From NCBI GenBank assembly GCA_023229605.1, contig JALNYY010000034.1:1-31514 (forward strand): a stretch of 31,514 nucleotides of DNA, read 5' to 3'. The notes under the pieces were generated by a model. The model was not told where the DNA came from. It saw only the letters and a list, made by a program, of their open reading frames with translations, and searched no databases. Origin of the DNA: Methylobacter sp. (lineage in GTDB: Bacteria > Pseudomonadota > Gammaproteobacteria > Methylococcales > Methylomonadaceae). Positions 7,763 through 15,980 of the stretch are shown here, one piece after another. Numbering within the stretch: position 1 is the stretch's first letter; each line of letters starts with the position of its first letter. The position numbers and the translations under genes were made by a program.

Positions 7763-9214
7763 ATGCATAACAAAACAATTGCGGAATTAGCCAAGGGTCT
7801 GCGTTCCGGTGAATTTTCAAGCGCGGAATTGACTTCGGCTTTTTTGAGCAGAATCAAGCAACACGGTTCTCTTAATTCCTATATTACTGTGACCGAAGAC
7901 TTGGCCTTGCAGCAGGCCGAAGCGGCCGATGCCAGACTGGCAAAAGGTGACGCCGAACTTTTAACCGGCATCCCCGTTGCGCAAAAAGACATTTTTTGTA
8001 CAGAGGGCGTTAAAACAAGCTGCGGATCGAAAATACTGGATAATTTTATCGCACCGTACAATGCGACGGTGGTGGATAAATTTAACAGCGCCGGTGCGGT
8101 GATGTTGGGCAAACTGAATATGGACGAGTTTGCGATGGGTTCATCCAACGAAACCAGCTATTACGGCGCCGTCAAAAATCCTTGGGATACGAATACCGTT
8201 CCCGGCGGCTCCTCAGGCGGCACGGCGGCGGCTGTTGCGGCACGGCTTGCCGTCTGTGCGACAGGCACCGACACCGGCGGATCGATACGCCAACCTGCCG
8301 CCCTTTGCGGCATTACCGGATTAAAACCGACCTACGGCCGGGTATCCCGTTACGGCATGATCGCTTATGCCTCCAGCCTGGATCAAGGCGGGCCGATGAC
8401 CCGCAGTGCCGAAGATGCGGCTATCATGCTGCAAACCATGGCCGGCTTTGATCAAAAAGATTCAACCAGCGTCGATGTGCCTGTCCCCGATTATATGTCC
8501 GGGTTAACTAACAGCATCGAAGGTTTAAAAATCGGCCTGCCCAAAGAATTCTTTGGTGACGGATTAAACGGCGATGTGGCGGCAGCAATTGAAGCCGCTA
8601 TCAACGAATACCGAAAATTAGGTGCCCAAGTCACGGAAATATCGATGCCCACACTTAAGCTGGCCATCCCCGCTTATTATGTGATTGCCCCTGCCGAGTG
8701 CTCCGCGAACCTGTCGCGTTTTGACGGTGTGCGTTTCGGCTACCGCTGTGAAAATCCGGCGGATTTAACCGATCTCTATACCCGTTCGCGCGGCGAAGGC
8801 TTTGGCAAGGAAGTTAAACGCCGTATCTTGATGGGGACTTATGCGCTGTCGGCAGGCTATTACGATGCCTATTATATTAAGGCGCAAAAAATTCGCCGCC
8901 TGATCAGCGAGGACTTTAAAAGAGCGCTGTCAGAAGTTGATGTCATTATGGGGCCGGTAACGCCGTCAACCGCCTTCGGTATCGGCGAGAAGATCGGCAA
9001 CCCGATTGAAATGTATTTGTCCGATATCTACACGATTGCGATCAATCTTGCCGGCTTGCCGGCCATGTCGGTTCCGGCAGGATTTGCAAAAGGCTTGCCC
9101 GTCGGCTTGCAGATCATCGGCAATTATTTTGCCGAAGACAGATTGTTGAATATTGCCCATCAGTATCAACAAGTCACCGATTGGCATACCCACACACCTA
9201 AAGGTTTCGAGTAA
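7763..9214 (+). CDS. gatA: Asp/Glu-tRNA(Asn/Gln) amidotransferase subunit A
   Basis: 483 residues. This is an amidase-signature enzyme: the Ser-cisSer-Lys triad is visible as Lys75 (VAQKD), Ser150 (PGGSSGG) and Ser174 (DTGGSIRQPA), with the same spacing as in characterised GatA. It hydrolyses glutamine and passes ammonia to GatB. It sits between gatC and gatB with gaps of 17 and 11 bases, one operon. No sign of damage. Confidence 0.98.
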   Translation: MHNKTIAELAKGLRSGEFSSAELTSAFLSRIKQHGSLNSYITVTEDLALQQAEAADARLAKGDAELLTGIPVAQKDIFCTEGVKTSCGSKILDNFIAPYNATVVDKFNSAGAVMLGKLNMDEFAMGSSNETSYYGAVKNPWDTNTVPGGSSGGTAAAVAARLAVCATGTDTGGSIRQPAALCGITGLKPTYGRVSRYGMIAYASSLDQGGPMTRSAEDAAIMLQTMAGFDQKDSTSVDVPVPDYMSGLTNSIEGLKIGLPKEFFGDGLNGDVAAAIEAAINEYRKLGAQVTEISMPTLKLAIPAYYVIAPAECSANLSRFDGVRFGYRCENPADLTDLYTRSRGEGFGKEVKRRILMGTYALSAGYYDAYYIKAQKIRRLISEDFKRALSEVDVIMGPVTPSTAFGIGEKIGNPIEMYLSDIYTIAINLAGLPAMSVPAGFAKGLPVGLQIIGNYFAEDRLLNIAHQYQQVTDWHTHTPKGFE

Positions 9215-9225
9215 GGAGCAAACAG

Positions 9226-10728
9226 ATGAGCCAACAGTGGGAAACAGTAATCGGCTTGGAAATTCACGCCCAACTCGCCACAAAATCAAAGATATTTTCC
9301 GGGGCTTCCACGGCTTACGGCGCAGAACCTAATACCCAAGCCTGCGCGGTCGATTTAGGCTTGCCGGGCGTATTGCCGGTGTTGAATGAAGAAGCCGTGC
9401 GCATGGCGGTCATCTTCGGCATGGCCGTAGAAGCGCATATCGCACCGTATTCGGTGTTTGCCAGAAAAAACTATTTTTACCCAGACTTGCCCAAAGGCTA
9501 TCAAATCAGCCAGATGGATTTGCCTATTGTCGGTGTCGGTCATTTGGATATTGACGTTGACGGCGTAAGTAAACGCATCGGCATCACTCGCGCCCATCTC
9601 GAAGAAGACGCGGGCAAATCGCTGCATGAGAACTTTCACGGCTTGACTGGCATCGACTTAAACCGCGCCGGTACGCCGTTATTGGAAATTGTGTCTGAAC
9701 CGGATATGCGTTCTGCTAAAGAAGCCGTGGCCTACATGCGGAAGATGCACGAACTGGTGTCTGAGCTAGGCATTTGCGACGGCAATATGCAGGAAGGTTC
9801 GTTCCGTTGCGACGCCAACGTCTCGGTACGCCCCAAAGGTCAGCAGGAATTCGGCACTAGGGCGGAAATCAAAAATATCAACTCGTTCAAGTTTGTCGAA
9901 AAAGCCATCAATCATGAAATCGAGCGGCAAATAGAGCTGATAGAAAGCGGCGGCAAAGTGGTACAGGAAACCCGCTTGTATGATTCGGACAAGGATGAAA
10001 CCCGTTCCATGCGTAGCAAGGAAGAGGCCAATGATTACCGGTATTTTCCCGACCCAGACCTGTTGCCTGTGTTTATTAGCGAGGAGTTTAAAGCTCGGGT
10101 AAGTGTAGACTTGCAGACAACGCTATATGCCCGACGAGCCCGTTTAAAAAGCAATATACTACGTCCTGTTACACTCGACGTTCAAAATGCTGAAATTAAG
10201 ACAACTGTAAATAGTCTGGATTTAAGACCAGATGACTATAGGACTTGGAAACTTAATGCTTCTCCAGAGCTGCTCGATTATTGCGAAGCTTTGGAGCAAG
10301 AGTCGGGATGCGATGAAGAGGTATGTGTCAACTGGGTGAGAGGCGAGTTGTCTGCCGCGCTTAACAAAGCCGACTTGGACATCACCGATTCGCCGGTTAG
10401 TCACGAGCGCTTGGCAGGCTTGTTAAAACGCATCAGCGACGACACCATTTCCGGCAAAATCGCCAAACAGGTGTTCGAAGAGCTGTGGCAGAGTACAGCG
10501 ACAGCCGATGAAATTATCGAAGCAAAAGGCCTGAAACAGATCACCGATACCGGCGCGATAGAAGCCATTATCGACAAAATTATTGCCGACAATCAGGATC
10601 AGGTTGAGCAATACCGTAGCGGCAAAGATAAAGTCTTTGGTTTTTTTGTCGGCCAGGTGATGAAGGAGATGCAGGGCAAGGCAAATCCCGGAGAAGTGAA
10701 CAAAATGCTTAAGGCCAAGTTGCAGTAA
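9226..10728 (+). CDS. gatB: Asp/Glu-tRNA(Asn/Gln) amidotransferase subunit B, with an unusual inserted segment
   Basis: 500 residues, about 20 longer than is usual. The N-terminal kinase/transamidation domain is standard (VIGLEIHAQLATKSKIFSGAS, KNYFYPDLPKGYQISQ, HLEEDAGKSLH, NRAGTPLLEIVSEPD, NDYRYFPDPDLLPV), and the C-terminal helical and YqeY-like tail (WVRGELSAALNKADLDI onward) is standard too. Between them, residues about 283-365, the sequence departs from the family and holds about 20 additional residues (roughly 310-329, bases 10153-10212). Codons there include ATA, CTA, AGA and AGG. The frame stays open, so it is probably functional. GatB phosphorylates and amidates the tRNA-bound Glu or Asp. 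A GGAG ribosome site precedes ATG 9226. Confidence 0.96.
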   Translation: MSQQWETVIGLEIHAQLATKSKIFSGASTAYGAEPNTQACAVDLGLPGVLPVLNEEAVRMAVIFGMAVEAHIAPYSVFARKNYFYPDLPKGYQISQMDLPIVGVGHLDIDVDGVSKRIGITRAHLEEDAGKSLHENFHGLTGIDLNRAGTPLLEIVSEPDMRSAKEAVAYMRKMHELVSELGICDGNMQEGSFRCDANVSVRPKGQQEFGTRAEIKNINSFKFVEKAINHEIERQIELIESGGKVVQETRLYDSDKDETRSMRSKEEANDYRYFPDPDLLPVFISEEFKARVSVDLQTTLYARRARLKSNILRPVTLDVQNAEIKTTVNSLDLRPDDYRTWKLNASPELLDYCEALEQESGCDEEVCVNWVRGELSAALNKADLDITDSPVSHERLAGLLKRISDDTISGKIAKQVFEELWQSTATADEIIEAKGLKQITDTGAIEAIIDKIIADNQDQVEQYRSGKDKVFGFFVGQVMKEMQGKANPGEVNKMLKAKLQ

Positions 10729-10737
10729 GCTGAGGAA

Positions 10738-10767
10738 CAAGCGCATCGTTTGCAAATGATGCGCTTG
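10738..10767. terminator. 30-base palindrome between convergent gatB and ccdB
   Basis: CAAGCGCATC (10738-10747) pairs perfectly with GATGCGCTTG (10758-10767); the 10-base centre GTTTGCAAAT is itself almost self-complementary. It lies 10 bases after the gatB stop and directly before the ccdB stop (10769), so it may end transcription from both sides. It lacks a clear T-run. Confidence 0.6.
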
Positions 10768-10768
10768 C

Positions 10769-11086
10769 TTAGAACCCCTGAAACAGAAAATCCAGCGCCG
10801 CTGTAATTTCAAACTGTTCGGACACAAGCGATGTGACCGGCGTTTTTAACAAACGAAGCGGCACGGCGGCTAGCTTGGGTGTTTCCAACAGACATTCGAC
10901 GCCTTCAATTTCGAACGTCGGCGTAAGATTAGCGGGAAGACTGACGGCAGGAAAACGATCGCGTCTGCGTAGCGGTATGACGATGCGGGTTTCCAGTCCT
11001 TGTAACAAATCGCTTTGAACATCCAGAAGATATGGCGTCACTTCAGCATATTCGCCGCTATTACGATAGACATCAAAACGCGGCAT
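10769..11086 (-). CDS. ccdB: CcdB-type gyrase-poisoning toxin
   Basis: 105 residues from ATG 11086. Family landmarks: MPRFDVYRN at the start, PYLLDVQSDLL, RIVIPLRRRD, the P-x-F-x-I-x-G-x strand, and AALDFLF at the C-terminus. CcdB toxins trap DNA gyrase. The last residues are FQGF; F-plasmid CcdB ends FWGI, where Trp99 and the following two residues are needed for gyrase poisoning, so the Trp is Gln here. Chromosomal members often vary at this position, so loss of activity cannot be inferred. The start lies one base after the ccdA stop. An upstream reading extension into ccdA is not credible. Confidence 0.9.
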   Translation of the reverse strand: MPRFDVYRNSGEYAEVTPYLLDVQSDLLQGLETRIVIPLRRRDRFPAVSLPANLTPTFEIEGVECLLETPKLAAVPLRLLKTPVTSLVSEQFEITAALDFLFQGF

Positions 11087-11087
11087 G

Positions 11088-11327
11088 TCAGAACGACCGC
11101 CATGTGTCCAATGGCAAACCTTCATCCGCCACAGTTTGATTGTAAGCGGCGATAAAATCGGCGTTATCCTGCTGCCAGCGTCGTTCGCGCTCATTACGCA
11201 CCAGTTCACGCAAGAATTGGTCGCAAGACTGCGAAATGTTGATTCCCAATGCTTTTGCTTCGGCCAAGACATCTGAGGAGAGGGTAATGTTGGTTGCTTT
11301 CTTGGTGGTGCTGGTTAGAGTCGTCAT
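11088..11327 (-). CDS. ccdA: CcdA-type antitoxin
   Basis: 79 residues. The N-terminal part (TKKATNITLSSDVLAEAKALGINISQSCDQFL) is a ribbon-helix-helix DNA-binding domain and the C-terminal part (RERRWQQDNADFIAAYNQTVADEGLPLDTWRSF) is the flexible toxin-neutralising tail with the typical GLPLD-x-WR-x-F ending. It neutralises CcdB and represses the operon as a complex with it (family knowledge). An AGAGG site lies seven bases before ATG 11327, and ccdB follows after one base. Confidence 0.94.
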   Translation of the reverse strand: MTTLTSTTKKATNITLSSDVLAEAKALGINISQSCDQFLRELVRNERERRWQQDNADFIAAYNQTVADEGLPLDTWRSF

Positions 11328-11342
11328 CGTATGGCCTCTGTT

Positions 11343-11378
11343 TATGTTGGATCAATATGCGCATTCTATAGCAACATA
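11343..11378. promoter_or_regulatory. Possible ccdAB operator
   Basis: TATGTTG (11343-11349) and CAACATA (11372-11378) form a 7-base inverted repeat with a 22-base spacer, starting 16 bases upstream of ccdA. CcdA-CcdB complexes are known to bind palindromic promoter DNA. The assignment rests only on position and symmetry. Confidence 0.4.
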
Positions 11379-11495
11379 TAACCGGTTGCACCCTGTGAAA
11401 TATTTATTTTTTATAACTGTTCAGCAAGTTGAGAGCGGCTTTGCCTCGACAATCGCTAATCGTAAAGCGCCAGACTTGGGTTGTCTCGCGGGGCT

Positions 11496-11951
11496 TTAAG
11501 ACAAGCGCATCGATTGAATCTGCGCGAGCGCTATCGGATGACCCAACGAAGCCGCTTTGGCAATCCACATAATGGCAAGGCTGTCGTCCTTAGGTAAGCC
11601 GTTACCCTCCAGATAGCAGCATCCCAGCAAGTGCATTGCATCGGTAAAGTTTTGCTTTGCAGCCAATTTCAGCCAGTACACCGCGCTTTTCAGCTTGTTG
11701 TTTTCCAAAAAAAGCAGCGCCAAGTCATTTTGTGCCTTTGCATCCCCGGAGTCGGCATTTTTAATAAGCTCAATATCATCCTGGTCGAGAGCAATACAGA
11801 TGTCGTGTTTGATCGAATCGAAGCAGATCATTGTCTTGTAATGGGCTTCGTTATCGGAGCACTTTAAATTGCCGTCGGCAACGCGGCGTCGTATGGTACG
11901 TTCGCTCCATTCGGTTAACGTAGTGGTTGCTTGGAGGCTGATGTGCAGCAT
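11496..11951 (-). CDS. Small Sel1-repeat protein with an N-terminal helix-turn-helix-like segment
   Basis: 151 residues. The C-terminal half contains one good and one or two weaker Sel1-like repeats (ALLFLENNKLKSAVYWLKLAAKQN, then DAMHLLGCCYLEGNGLPKDDSLAIMWIAKAASLGH is the clear unit, split here by its loops). Sel1 repeats are alpha-solenoid protein-binding modules. The N-terminus (TLTEWSERTIRRRVADGNL) resembles a short helix-turn-helix that could bind DNA or be only a cap. There is no signal peptide. It is divergent from the prepilin gene across 315 bases, which hints at a pilus-related role, but the function is unknown. ATG 11951 is preceded by AGGGA. Confidence 0.75.
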   Translation of the reverse strand: MLHISLQATTTLTEWSERTIRRRVADGNLKCSDNEAHYKTMICFDSIKHDICIALDQDDIELIKNADSGDAKAQNDLALLFLENNKLKSAVYWLKLAAKQNFTDAMHLLGCCYLEGNGLPKDDSLAIMWIAKAASLGHPIALAQIQSMRLS

Positions 11952-12266
11952 GTTACATCCCTGGGTTCAAAGTGAGTGTAATGTGTTGGCAAGATCTTTT
12001 GGCAGGTATTCTAGTCGTGGCAGGGTTTTCTGACCGGCATTTTATCATGGCAGCGGTTTTTGGCTGGCATTTCTGGTGTGGTTGGTTATTTCGAACGGAG
12101 TACCCAATTTATTCGCGTGGCTTATTTTTGCTTGATTAAAACTATTTGCTTGTTTTAATAGCGATTGTGAGTTAACTCAAACGCTGAATGACGATCTTAT
12201 GAGGGGGTGGCATGACTTCTGCTTAAGACTTATTGTGGTTTATTTTAATTTAAAGAGGATTGACTC
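11952..12266. promoter_or_regulatory. Spacer upstream of the prepilin gene
   Basis: This 315-base AT-rich stretch separates the Sel1-repeat gene (minus) from the prepilin gene (plus). It contains a sigma-54 promoter at 12208-12223 and, further upstream, an imperfect direct repeat: about 26 bases starting TGGCAG at 12018 recur at 12048, a 30-base step. That repeat lies 160-190 bases upstream of the -24 box, a distance suited to enhancer binding. No open reading frame of note. Confidence 0.5.
12208..12223 (+). promoter_or_regulatory. Sigma-54 (-24/-12) promoter of the prepilin gene
   Basis: TGGCATGACTTCTGCT matches the sigma-54 consensus TGGCACGRNNNTTGCW at all but two defined positions, and has the invariant GG and GC at the correct 10-base separation. 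Transcription would start near 12234, leaving a 5' leader of about 33 bases with the AGAGGA ribosome site. In Pseudomonas, pilA is known to need RpoN and PilSR, which fits. Confidence 0.8.
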
Positions 12267-12728
12267 ATGAATTCATTGTCTATGAAAAAAACACAACAAG
12301 GTTTCACCTTAATCGAATTAATGATCGTGGTGGCGATCATCGGTATTTTGGCGTCGATTGCGATTCCTTCTTATCAAAACTACACCAGAAAAGCGCGTTT
12401 TACTGAGGTTGTTATGGCGGCAACTGCGCCAAAATCTGCTGTCGAAGTTTGCGCTCAAACATTAGGTATAGCGGCTAATGCGGCGCTTACCGGTTGCGAT
12501 GCCGGCTCTAATGGCGTACCTCCTAACATAACAGCTACAGAGGGCGCCGTTGCCAGCGTTACAACAGCTGCTGGCGTTATTAAGATTGTTCCTAATGCCG
12601 CAAACGGTATAGCGACGAGCGATACATATATTCTGACCCCTACAGTACAAACCTCCGGTAAGGTAACGTGGGCGAATAATGGCGCTGGTGGTCTTAGTGG
12701 TTGTTTGGCTACTTCACTTTGCCAATAG
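12267..12728 (+). CDS. pilA: Type IV major prepilin (PilA-like)
   Basis: 153 residues. A basic leader ends in Gly12; the type III cleavage site is G12|FTLIE, with Glu17 as the mature Glu5, followed by the hydrophobic helix (LMIVVAIIGILASIAIPSY). The mature protein would be about 141 residues. Four cysteines (62, 77, 146, 152) allow a helix-side loop bond and a C-terminal D-region loop (C146 to C152). AGAGGA lies seven bases before ATG 12267; a second in-frame ATG at 12282 would shorten the leader. It has its own sigma-54 promoter and terminator, so it is probably monocistronic. It could be a PilA or a related minor pilin; the position next to a dedicated terminator favours an abundant pilin. 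Confidence 0.92.
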   Translation: MNSLSMKKTQQGFTLIELMIVVAIIGILASIAIPSYQNYTRKARFTEVVMAATAPKSAVEVCAQTLGIAANAALTGCDAGSNGVPPNITATEGAVASVTTAAGVIKIVPNAANGIATSDTYILTPTVQTSGKVTWANNGAGGLSGCLATSLCQ

Positions 12729-12771
12729 TCGGTTAGTTTGGGTTGTCGTAACTCAATAATAAACGCCGACA

Positions 12772-12806
12772 AACCGCCTAAGGCAGACCTCTTGGGCGGT
12801 TTTTTT
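12772..12806 (+). terminator. Rho-independent terminator of the prepilin gene
   Basis: AACCGCCTAAG (12772-12782) pairs with CTTGGGCGGTT (12791-12801) with one G-U pair and an 8-base loop, followed by a T-run to 12806. It is 44 bases after the prepilin stop. Confidence 0.92.
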
Positions 12807-12965
12807 ATGTGCACTCTTTTAGGTGTTTTTGTGTGCCCGAGGGTTGTGGTGATATTTAAGTTATAAAGGCGATCCCTATTACCTAAGCGTTGCCGGGCAT
12901 CTCTCTACACTTCATGATTTTCACTGTTTACATTCTAATGCACCGGATTGAAACAAGCTAACACC

Positions 12966-14621
12966 ATGAGAACTGTTTTTTCCTTACTTGCTTTATGTTT
13001 GCCGATCGTCCTCCTTTATGGGCAATTTTTCTGGAATCCCGTAGTCTTTGATGACATCTATTTTTTCGATGGCTCAATACACGATCAATACCTGAATAAG
13101 GTATTCAGTTTCGATTTGCGCTGGCTGCCTTATGCTACGTTGGAGTGGACCCATGCGCTATTCGGTTTGGATCTGATAGGGTTTCGTCTGGGTAACCTGA
13201 TCCTGCATCTTGCCGTGACCGTTACCCTGTTTTTATTTTTGCGCCGGTTGTTTGAGCGGGTTCTCCCTGACAGTGTTGAGACTCTGTCGGCACACTGGCT
13301 GGCCTTTTTTGGCGCATTGATCTTTGCGTTGCATCCGGCCTCGGTTTATGCAGCAGCCTATTTAGTCCAGCGCTCCACTTTGATGGCGACGTTGTTCGCC
13401 TTGCTGACTTGGCGCTTTTTTCTGGAGGGTTTGATCAGGGAAAACTACCGCTGGTTGCTGGCTTCCGCCGCTACATATTTTCTGGCGGTGTTCTCGAAAG
13501 AGCATGCGGTTATGGCGCCAGCGGTATCGGCTGCTCTTCTGTTTTTAGTTAACAACCAGCTAATCCGCCAACGACTGCGGCTGGTTGGGCCGACCTTTGT
13601 ACTCTATAGTTTGATAGGCGGATTTGTCGTTTTCCAGATCAAAGCTAGGCATATATTGGGACAGGCTTATGAGCCCATAGCTGCAAATTATATGTCCCAG
13701 CTGGGTCCCGACTTCAATGTGCATCTAGTTTATCCATTGTCGATGCTGATGCAGTGTTTCCTGTTTTTTAAATATCTGTGGGTCTGGATTGCGCCAAGCC
13801 CTGAGTGGATGTCTGTGGATATGCCTCAAGTCTTTCCTGGAAGTTTGTGGTCGTGGCCGGAAACTGCCGGTTTGATCGGGTTTATAGTTTATCCGGTCAT
13901 TGCAATCCGGCTGCTGCTGCAAAAAGGGTTAAAAGGCTTGCTGGGTTTCGCCCTGCTTTGTCCGTGGCTGTTATTTGCGACCGAGCTTTCAACCATCAGG
14001 ATTCAGGAATCTTTTGTGCTTTATCGCAGTTACCTGTGGATGCCTGGCGCTTTCGCTGCGTTGCCTTTTTTGTGCCAAAAATTGAGCGCAAAACAGGCGG
14101 TTATCACGCTGACTTTTGTCGTACTATTGATGATACCTTTATCCTGGCTGCGCCTGACGACCTTTTCGCACCCGTTGCTGCTTTGGGATGATGCGGCTAG
14201 ACTGGTTGATGATACGGAAGAAAAACGCCTGGGCATCGATAGAATCTTCTACAACCGGGGCACGGAATTAGTCAAGGCAAAACAATATCCCGAAGCGATA
14301 GAGGATTTAAGCAAAGTAATCAAGCTAAAAGGTTACTATGAGGGCTATGCATATCAAAATCGCGGTTCTGCCTATTTGGAACGTCGTCAATATCTTCTGG
14401 CTTTAAACGACATTAACAAAGCCATCGAGTTGCTGCCGACAACGAATAAAGCAAAACTTTATCTGGGTAAAGCCCGCTCCATGGAAGGTCTTAATGATTC
14501 GGTTGCCGCCATGCAAGCCTATAAACAAGCTTGTTCAATTGGAGTGGCGGCTGCCTGCCAAAAAACCGGGCAATCTGTTGCTCCGGTCAAGTCATTGAGC
14601 GAGTACCTTTTGCGGCCGTAG
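12966..14621 (+). CDS. GT-C-like integral membrane protein with C-terminal TPRs (possible O-glycosyltransferase)
   Basis: About 551 residues from ATG 12966; a TTG at 12948 would add six residues and neither start has a clear ribosome site. About ten membrane helices occupy the first 400 residues. An early loop has VVFDD (Asp29-Asp30), followed by LEWTHALFGLDLIGFRLGN, LILHLAVTVTLFLFLRRLF and ALIFALHPASVYAAAYLVQR, the layout of TMTC/PMT-like GT-C enzymes, which transfer sugars from lipid donors and keep acidic residues in the first loop. Residues about 420-540 are TPR units (YNRGTELVKAKQYPEAIEDL, then YQNRGSAYLERRQYLLALND). Placed directly behind a prepilin gene it could glycosylate the pilin, as TfpO/TfpW do elsewhere, but that is inference. 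Confidence 0.8.
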   Translation: MRTVFSLLALCLPIVLLYGQFFWNPVVFDDIYFFDGSIHDQYLNKVFSFDLRWLPYATLEWTHALFGLDLIGFRLGNLILHLAVTVTLFLFLRRLFERVLPDSVETLSAHWLAFFGALIFALHPASVYAAAYLVQRSTLMATLFALLTWRFFLEGLIRENYRWLLASAATYFLAVFSKEHAVMAPAVSAALLFLVNNQLIRQRLRLVGPTFVLYSLIGGFVVFQIKARHILGQAYEPIAANYMSQLGPDFNVHLVYPLSMLMQCFLFFKYLWVWIAPSPEWMSVDMPQVFPGSLWSWPETAGLIGFIVYPVIAIRLLLQKGLKGLLGFALLCPWLLFATELSTIRIQESFVLYRSYLWMPGAFAALPFLCQKLSAKQAVITLTFVVLLMIPLSWLRLTTFSHPLLLWDDAARLVDDTEEKRLGIDRIFYNRGTELVKAKQYPEAIEDLSKVIKLKGYYEGYAYQNRGSAYLERRQYLLALNDINKAIELLPTTNKAKLYLGKARSMEGLNDSVAAMQAYKQACSIGVAAACQKTGQSVAPVKSLSEYLLRP

Positions 14622-14687
14622 GACAAAAGGCACTTTATTTTTCGGTGTGAAATGGAATGGAGTCATCTGGATCTGTAAATAAAGTTC

Positions 14688-15452
14688 TTACATCAGCGGT
14701 AGTATCTGCTTAAGAATCTTCCCGTTGGTTACCAGGATTTGTTTTGGAAAGAGTCCTTTATTGCCTTGAAAGTCGGTAACCGTAGCGCCCGCTTCGCCGG
14801 CAATCAATGCGCCGGCGGCTACATCGTACAGGTTTAGCTCCTGTTCCCAAAAAGCGTCAACTTGGCCGTCCGCAACCAGGCACAGGTCTATTGCCGCAGA
14901 ACCGAAACGGCGCTGCCCCGTGGTAACCTCGGCGATCCTGCAAAACCGTTGCAGGTTGTTTTCTTTTAAGTAAGAGCGCAAGCAGGCGAATCCGGTCGCG
15001 ATCATTGCGTCGGAGAGGTTGCTTTCGTTGGAGACGGTAATAGGCTGGCTGTTTTTCCAGGCTCCCTTGCCCTTTTCGGCTGCATAATAATCATCCAGCG
15101 CGGGCGCATAGACGGCTCCAAATACAAGTTCCTGGTCGATTTCCAGTGCGACGCTGATGGCCCAAAAATACTGGCCTCTCGAAAATGAATGCGTTCCATC
15201 AATCGGATCGACGATCCAGCGGCTGGACTGATTTGCGCTTTGTCCGCTTTCTTCTCCCCAGAAACCGAACTGCGGGTAGTGCTTGGCAAGGGATTCCTGT
15301 AAAAAAGCTTCAACCGCCACGTCGGCGTCGGTGACCAGGTCGCGGGGACTTTTTTTAGTCACCTCTAGATTTTTCAGGTCTCTAAAATGAGTCAGGGCAA
15401 TCGATCCGGCTTCACGGATCACGGTTTCAAGAGCGGCGGGCGAAATGGGCAT
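14688..15452 (-). CDS. Inositol-monophosphatase-family phosphatase
   Basis: 254 residues. The Mg-dependent, Li-sensitive phosphatase signature is complete: GEES with Glu67, DPIDGTHSF with Asp82 and Asp85, and the C-terminal WEQELNLYDVAAG with Asp210. Family members act on inositol phosphate, histidinol phosphate, fructose 1,6-bisphosphate or 3'-phosphoadenosine phosphates; this sequence alone does not decide among them. Histidinol-phosphatase (HisN-like) or inositol monophosphatase are most likely from the motif context. It is convergent with the GT-C gene (66-base gap) and apparently transcribed alone. ATG 15452 has an AAGG upstream. Confidence 0.9.
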   Translation of the reverse strand: MPISPAALETVIREAGSIALTHFRDLKNLEVTKKSPRDLVTDADVAVEAFLQESLAKHYPQFGFWGEESGQSANQSSRWIVDPIDGTHSFSRGQYFWAISVALEIDQELVFGAVYAPALDDYYAAEKGKGAWKNSQPITVSNESNLSDAMIATGFACLRSYLKENNLQRFCRIAEVTTGQRRFGSAAIDLCLVADGQVDAFWEQELNLYDVAAGALIAGEAGATVTDFQGNKGLFPKQILVTNGKILKQILPLM

Positions 15453-15980
15453 TTATAGTAACCTTGCTGGTATAAGAGGGGAGAGTGGCGTTTGATAGAA
15501 GCAGGCGCATCGGATCAACGCTATTAATGGCTTTATGCGCCGGAAAGTGAATTATCTAAAATCAGGCATGTTCTGGATAAGGCGCTTAAATGGAGCGCGC
15601 TGTTATTTTCCGGGCGAACCATATCTTTTGCCGATGATTTTTTCAAGATATATTAGGCGGCAGGTGAATAAATGCGGCGCCATAACAATCTACCCGGTAG
15701 CGGCAGTCGCAAAAGTCGAGGTTAGTCGCGGGGGAAAGACCAAATCAATGCCGGGTTATCGGAGCGATTGCTTTTGACGATTGTTTAATAGGCTTATCTT
15801 TTGTAAATGTTGCCGTCCGGAAAATTTTTGTCCATCCACAGCTGTTCCCGCTGTAGGGCTTGCCGTGCGCGCCTTGGGAATGAGGTTTGCACAGTATGCC
15901 CTATGTGGCCGGACAAGACTTATCGCGATAGCAGTATCGAAACTTTGCCATCGGCCGTTTTGTTAAAACCCATACAACCT
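15453..15980. other. 528-base spacer, no secure gene
   Basis: This lies between the divergent ends of the phosphatase gene (minus) and the micropeptide gene (minus). Only one frame is suggestive: ATG 15807 to 16019 on plus gives 70 residues with Cys13, 16, 19, 28 and 31 in CxxC pairs, but it has no ribosome site and its end overlaps the micropeptide gene on the other strand. It must contain the promoter of the phosphatase gene; I see no convincing one. Confidence 0.4.

Noticed and set aside
10769..11272. Longer frame running through ccdA into ccdB on the minus strand
   Set aside because: The part before 11086 is a frame-shadow of ccdA; the family start MPRFDVY lies one base after the ccdA stop.
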